A stretch of DNA of 9,917 nucleotides from positions 1-9,917 of the forward strand of contig JABSRS010000098.1 of NCBI GenBank assembly GCA_013214885.1, in the 5' to 3' direction. Of the stretch, positions 6,787-9,917 are shown in pieces. The translations under genes and the position numbers were made by a program. Numbering within the stretch: the first letter of the stretch is position 1; every line of letters starts with the position of its first letter. Source of the stretch: Gammaproteobacteria bacterium (lineage in GTDB: Bacteria > Pseudomonadota > Gammaproteobacteria > Enterobacterales > Psychrobiaceae). The notes below the pieces were generated by a model. That model was not told the origin of the DNA, did no database searches, and saw only the letters and a program-made list of their open reading frames with translations.

Positions 6787-7494
6787 CTAGGCTCTAGCAA
6801 AACCCACTCGATTATCACCACAACTATAGGCCAAAATCATGCTCATTTCGGTTAATGACAAGCCAGTTTCCTGCTGCCATAAGTTAAATTGATTCTGAAT
6901 CGCCTTAAGACTAGTTTTCGTTTGCAAGCCACCGCTAATAATGTCGCGGCTACGCATATAAGCCTCGATATCACTTGATAACCGAAACGAATCTTTACCC
7001 AGTCCACGGAGAATATTTAAACCGGTATTACCACCCAGACGATTTCCTCGTTGTTTTAGCAGCGCACATAACCCAATAATGTCATCGATCGGCCAGTTCG
7101 CAAGAAACTCACCGATTGGTCCAAACTCACGTTCAATATTTTTAATCGCTTGCGCGTTATCACGAATGGTAAAGACCTTTTTAAGATTACGAATAATCTT
7201 CGGATCCGTCGCCTTTCGCTCCAGCATTTCATCGGGCATCATTAATATTTTATCAACTTCAAAGTTGAAAAAATGCTCTTCAAAACACGACCATTTGTTT
7301 TCTACCACCCGCCACACAAAACCCGATTTAAAGACCGACTTGGTCATTTGGGCAAGTACCCGATCTGAAGTCAGCTGGCTAAGTTTCTCTTGTGAGGCAG
7401 GCCTATCAACTAAAGAAGCTAAGGCGGCCTCACCGCCTTTGCGTTCGGCGGCGCGTGCTAGCACCGCCGCAAATTTTTCATGCATTGCTGCCAT
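6787..7494 (-). CDS. DNA-3-methyladenine glycosylase I-like protein (Tag-related)
   Basis: This 235-residue protein of the helix-hairpin-helix Tag-related family would be a DNA repair glycosylase acting on alkylated bases if active. Family-like segments are VFKSGFVWRVVENKW (54-68), the IIRN...NA region (100-114), and KQRGNRLGGNTGLNILRGLG then KDSF (147-170). The N-terminal CGW...NEWG segment of classical Tag, with zinc ligands and the substrate-binding acidic residue, is not present; the first 50 residues are instead a helical extension. Enzymatic specificity is therefore uncertain. Its ATG lies 2 nt after the prlC stop (TAACGATG), so it is almost certainly co-translated with prlC. A second ATG three codons later is possible. 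In E. coli rsmJ directly follows prlC, so this gene is an addition between them. Confidence 0.8.
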   Translation of the reverse strand: MAAMHEKFAAVLARAAERKGGEAALASLVDRPASQEKLSQLTSDRVLAQMTKSVFKSGFVWRVVENKWSCFEEHFFNFEVDKILMMPDEMLERKATDPKIIRNLKKVFTIRDNAQAIKNIEREFGPIGEFLANWPIDDIIGLCALLKQRGNRLGGNTGLNILRGLGKDSFRLSSDIEAYMRSRDIISGGLQTKTSLKAIQNQFNLWQQETGLSLTEMSMILAYSCGDNRVGFARA

Positions 7495-7496
7495 CG

Positions 7497-9569
7497 TTAA
7501 GTACCAATACCGCTATGACGCAATAACGCATCAACTTGTGGTTCACGGCCCATGAAACTCTTAAATAGCTCCATTGGCTCTTTAGAGCCGCCCATTTCTA
7601 AAATGTTTTGCATGAATGACAAACCAGTCTCACGGTTGAAAATACCATCCTGTTCAAACTTAGAAAACGCATCAGCAGACAATACTTCGGCCCATTTATA
7701 ACTGTAATAACCTGCAGCATAACCCCCCGCAAAGATATGCGAGAAACCATGCTGAAAACGATTAAACGCTGGCGGCTGGATCACGCTGTATTTTTGACGA
7801 ACGTCAGCCAGTACTTCGGCCACTTTAGCACCCTGCTGTGGATCAAACTCAAGGTGTAATCTAAAATCAAACAATGAGAATTCAAGTTGACGGATCATTT
7901 GCATTGCACTGTGGTAATTACGCGCGGCAAGCAACTTATCAAGCATGTCTTTTGGCAGTGACTCACCCGTTTCAAAATGGCCAGATATCAGGGCTAAAGC
8001 CTCTTCTTGCCAACACCAGTTTTCAAGAAACTGACTAGGTAACTCAACGGCATCCCATGGCACCCCGTTAATGCCAGAAACAGCCCCAATATCGACCTTG
8101 GTCAGCATATGGTGTAAACCATGACCGAACTCGTGGAACAAGGTAACGACTTCATCGTGGGTAAACAACGCTGGCTTACCGCCAACGGGTTTATTGAAGT
8201 TACACGTGAGGTAAGCTACTGGGTTTTGTAATTCATTATCACTGGTGATCCGGCGTGCTAAGCAATCGTCCATCCAAGCGCCGCCACGTTTATGCTCACG
8301 GGCGTAAAGATCTAAATAGAAGCTCCCGCGATGCTCACCATTAACATCACTAATATTGAAAAATTTAACGTCTTTATGCCACGTATCAACTTGCAGCTGT
8401 TCAACAATGGTTAAACCGTATAACCGTGATACTACTTCAAACAAACCTTGCACCGCTTTCGATTCTGGGAAGTAAGGCTTGAGCTCTTCATCTGAAATCG
8501 CATACGTATGTTGCTTAAGCTTTTCAGAATAATACGTTAGATCCCACGCTTCAATTTCGGTGGCGCCACATTGTGTTTTGGCAAATTCCAGTAACTGGGC
8601 TAAGTCTTGCTCGGCCTGCGGCTTAGACTTACCCGCTAAGTCTTCTAAAAAGCTCACCACTTGCGCTGGGTTTTCTGCCATTTTAGTCGCAAGAGATTTA
8701 TCAGCATAGCTGTCAAAACCTAACAGCTGAGCGATCTCATGACGCAACGCCACCGTTTCATCGATAATTTCACTGTTGTCCCACTTGCCAGCGTCGGGTC
8801 CTTGATCCGAGGCACGAGTAGCAAATGCCTCGTAGACTTCGGCGCGCAGTTCACGATTGTCAGCGTAAGTAATCACTGGTAAATAACTTGGGAACTCTAA
8901 TGTCAGTAAGTAACCGTCTAATTCTTTGTCTGTGGCGGCATGTTGCGCCGCTTCGATCGCGCTTGCTGGCAAACCCGCTAAATCAGCAACATCGCTAATT
9001 AATTTAGACCAGCCAGAGGTCGCATCAAGAACGTTATTACTAAACTTAGAACCCAGCTCAGATAAACGGATACTAATTTCGCCATAACGCTGTTGTTGCT
9101 CGTCGTTTAATGCGATACCAGAAAGCTTAAAATCACGTAATGAGTCTTTAATTACTTTTTGCTGCACGCTAGTCAGTTGATTAAAATCGCTGCTATCGGC
9201 TATTTGTTGATATGCCTGATACAAACCTTTGTTTTGTCCCACCCAAGTACCGTACTCACTAAGTTGTGGCAAACAGGCCTCATATGCCAGGCGTAACTCA
9301 TCACTGTTTAACACGCCATTAAGATGACCGACTGGTGACCAAATACGGCCCAGCTTGTCGTCTGACTCTTCAAGCGGTGCCACGAGGTTGTCCCAAGTGT
9401 AGGTGTTGTTTTCACTAAGCACTTGTTCAACCTTGTCACGACACAAGGCAATGGCCGCTTTAACGGCTGGCTCAATGTGTGATGGTTTAATCGCGCTAAA
9501 CGGCGGTAAACTGGTCATCGAAAATAACGGATTATCGGTTAAATTGGCATTATCTACTGAAGCGGTCAT
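7497..9569 (-). CDS. prlC: Oligopeptidase A, M3 zinc metallopeptidase
   Basis: PrlC/OpdA is a cytoplasmic thimet-type oligopeptidase that degrades short peptides, including cleaved signal peptides. At 690 residues it is close to the E. coli length (680). The zinc site is FHEFGHGLHHML with His479, Glu480 and His483, and the third ligand is Glu509 in AVELPSQFLENW. Other family stretches include FYLDLYAREHKRGGAWMD, and HIFAGGYAAGYYSYKWAEVLSAD near the end. The start at 9569 (MTASVDN) is chosen because AAGGA (9580-9576) precedes it by 6 nt; a longer reading from a TTG at 9620 would overlap the promoter and has no ribosome site. It is the first gene of an operon with the glycosylase-like gene and rsmJ, with a heat-shock promoter just upstream. 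In Salmonella the orthologue opdA and its downstream gene form a heat-shock operon, which fits. Confidence 0.97.
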   Translation of the reverse strand: MTASVDNANLTDNPLFSMTSLPPFSAIKPSHIEPAVKAAIALCRDKVEQVLSENNTYTWDNLVAPLEESDDKLGRIWSPVGHLNGVLNSDELRLAYEACLPQLSEYGTWVGQNKGLYQAYQQIADSSDFNQLTSVQQKVIKDSLRDFKLSGIALNDEQQQRYGEISIRLSELGSKFSNNVLDATSGWSKLISDVADLAGLPASAIEAAQHAATDKELDGYLLTLEFPSYLPVITYADNRELRAEVYEAFATRASDQGPDAGKWDNSEIIDETVALRHEIAQLLGFDSYADKSLATKMAENPAQVVSFLEDLAGKSKPQAEQDLAQLLEFAKTQCGATEIEAWDLTYYSEKLKQHTYAISDEELKPYFPESKAVQGLFEVVSRLYGLTIVEQLQVDTWHKDVKFFNISDVNGEHRGSFYLDLYAREHKRGGAWMDDCLARRITSDNELQNPVAYLTCNFNKPVGGKPALFTHDEVVTLFHEFGHGLHHMLTKVDIGAVSGINGVPWDAVELPSQFLENWCWQEEALALISGHFETGESLPKDMLDKLLAARNYHSAMQMIRQLEFSLFDFRLHLEFDPQQGAKVAEVLADVRQKYSVIQPPAFNRFQHGFSHIFAGGYAAGYYSYKWAEVLSADAFSKFEQDGIFNRETGLSFMQNILEMGGSKEPMELFKSFMGREPQVDALLRHSGIGT

Positions 9570-9575
9570 CGGTGA

Positions 9576-9580
9576 TCCTT
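9576..9580 (-). promoter_or_regulatory. Ribosome binding site of prlC
   Basis: AAGGA on the minus strand, 6 nt before ATG 9569. It decides the start of prlC against the longer TTG-initiated reading. Confidence 0.8.
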
Positions 9581-9602
9581 GAATTTTTATATATACCTTA
9601 AA

Positions 9603-9631
9603 AGATGGGGCTAAACACAAACAATTTCAAG
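9603..9631 (-). promoter_or_regulatory. Sigma-32 heat-shock promoter of the prlC operon
   Basis: On the minus strand CTTGAAA (9631-9625), a 14-nt spacer and CCCCATCT (9610-9603) match the RpoH consensus CTTGAAA-N11-16-CCCCATnT at every defined base. Transcription would start roughly 6-8 nt further on, giving a leader of about 25-30 nt to prlC. Heat-shock control of the operon agrees with what is known for enterobacterial prlC/opdA. Confidence 0.85.
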
Positions 9632-9640
9632 CATCTTGTA

Positions 9641-9668
9641 TTATTTATCTATAACCCATATATATAAT
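9641..9668 (+). promoter_or_regulatory. Probable sigma-70 promoter of gor
   Basis: A perfect -10 box TATAAT (9663-9668) lies 35 nt before the gor ATG. The best -35 at suitable distance is poor (TTATTT, 9641-9646, 16-nt spacing). The better-looking TTGTAT at 9636-9641 is too far (21 nt). Confidence 0.45.
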
Positions 9669-9703
9669 GTATTAAGTGAACACATAACTAACTAGGATTT
9701 ATC

Positions 9704-9917
9704 ATGATTGAACAATTTGACTATATCTCTATCGGCGGCGGCAGCGGCGGCATCGCCAGTGCAAACCGTGCGGCTATGCATGGCCAAAAAGCCGCAATCA
9801 TCGAGGCTAAAGCCTTAGGTGGTACCTGTGTAAATGTTGGTTGTGTCCCTAAAAAAGTGATGTGGTACGCAGGACACATTGCCGAAGCATTAACTTACGC
9901 CCCAGATTATGGCTTTG
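9704..9917 (+). CDS. gor: Glutathione reductase, N-terminal part (cut by window end)
   Basis: The first 71 residues of an FAD-dependent pyridine nucleotide-disulfide oxidoreductase that reduces glutathione disulfide with NADPH in the cytoplasm. The FAD-binding Rossmann motif is [18 protein letters not shown] (7-24), followed by the acidic strand end ([14 protein letters not shown]). The redox-active disulfide is Cys42 and Cys47 in [13 protein letters not shown], the glutathione reductase form; the next residues ([12 protein letters not shown]) also favour Gor over lipoamide or mercuric reductases. The start at 9704 is supported by AGGA (9694-9697) at a 6-nt spacing. It diverges from the prlC operon across 134 nt that hold both promoters. 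The NADPH and dimerisation domains lie beyond the window. Confidence 0.92.
   Translation, partial: MIEQFDYISIGGGSGGIASANRAAMHGQKAAIIEAKALGGTCVNVGCVPKKVMWYAGHIAEALTYAPDYGF

Noticed and set aside
6779..6791. Palindrome CCTAGATTCTAGG at the end of the glycosylase-like gene
   Set aside because: Short arms with a one-base centre that cannot form a hairpin, and no T-run; probably chance.
7079..7555. Open frame on the plus strand, 158 codons
   Set aside because: It lies antisense to the glycosylase-like gene and prlC end, with no family features.
9570..9620. 17-residue N-terminal extension of PrlC from a TTG
   Set aside because: AAGGA sits 6 nt before the inner ATG at 9569; the extension overlaps the sigma-32 promoter and its likely transcription start.

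Overview
The window looks like the chromosome of a marine-type gammaproteobacterium of the Alteromonadales/Shewanella kind. I base this on the housekeeping block at the right (rsmJ, prlC and gor, which cluster in many Gammaproteobacteria) and on moderate G+C there. No single sequence here fixes the genus. The left 5.5 kb is accessory DNA and visibly richer in A+T.

Left part (1-5523): the 3' end of an Rhs toxin gene is followed by its candidate immunity gene (overlap TAATG). Next comes the remnant of a tyrosine-recombinase mobile element: a broken primase/helicase-like gene, a 64-codon ORF and an intact-looking integrase. Then comes a second, orphan Rhs tip with another toxin tail and another candidate immunity gene. 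The two tips share a 173-bp core-end segment whose first 64 bp are identical. Both immunity genes are followed by the same short flanking sequence. The arrangement is a two-toxin array in which the orphan tail could replace the expressed tail by homologous recombination. Both tails show the same His...Cys layout, suggesting a circularly permuted papain-like (NlpC/P60-like) fold. Both candidate immunity proteins begin with a hydrophobic segment, which fits a periplasmic target.

Middle (5524-5919): no intact gene. I see only short out-of-frame coding-like stretches on the minus strand.

Right part (5920-9917): a minus-strand operon prlC (oligopeptidase A), a 3-methyladenine-glycosylase-like gene and rsmJ (16S rRNA methyltransferase), preceded by a near-perfect sigma-32 heat-shock promoter. 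Divergent from it is the start of gor (glutathione reductase), cut by the window edge.
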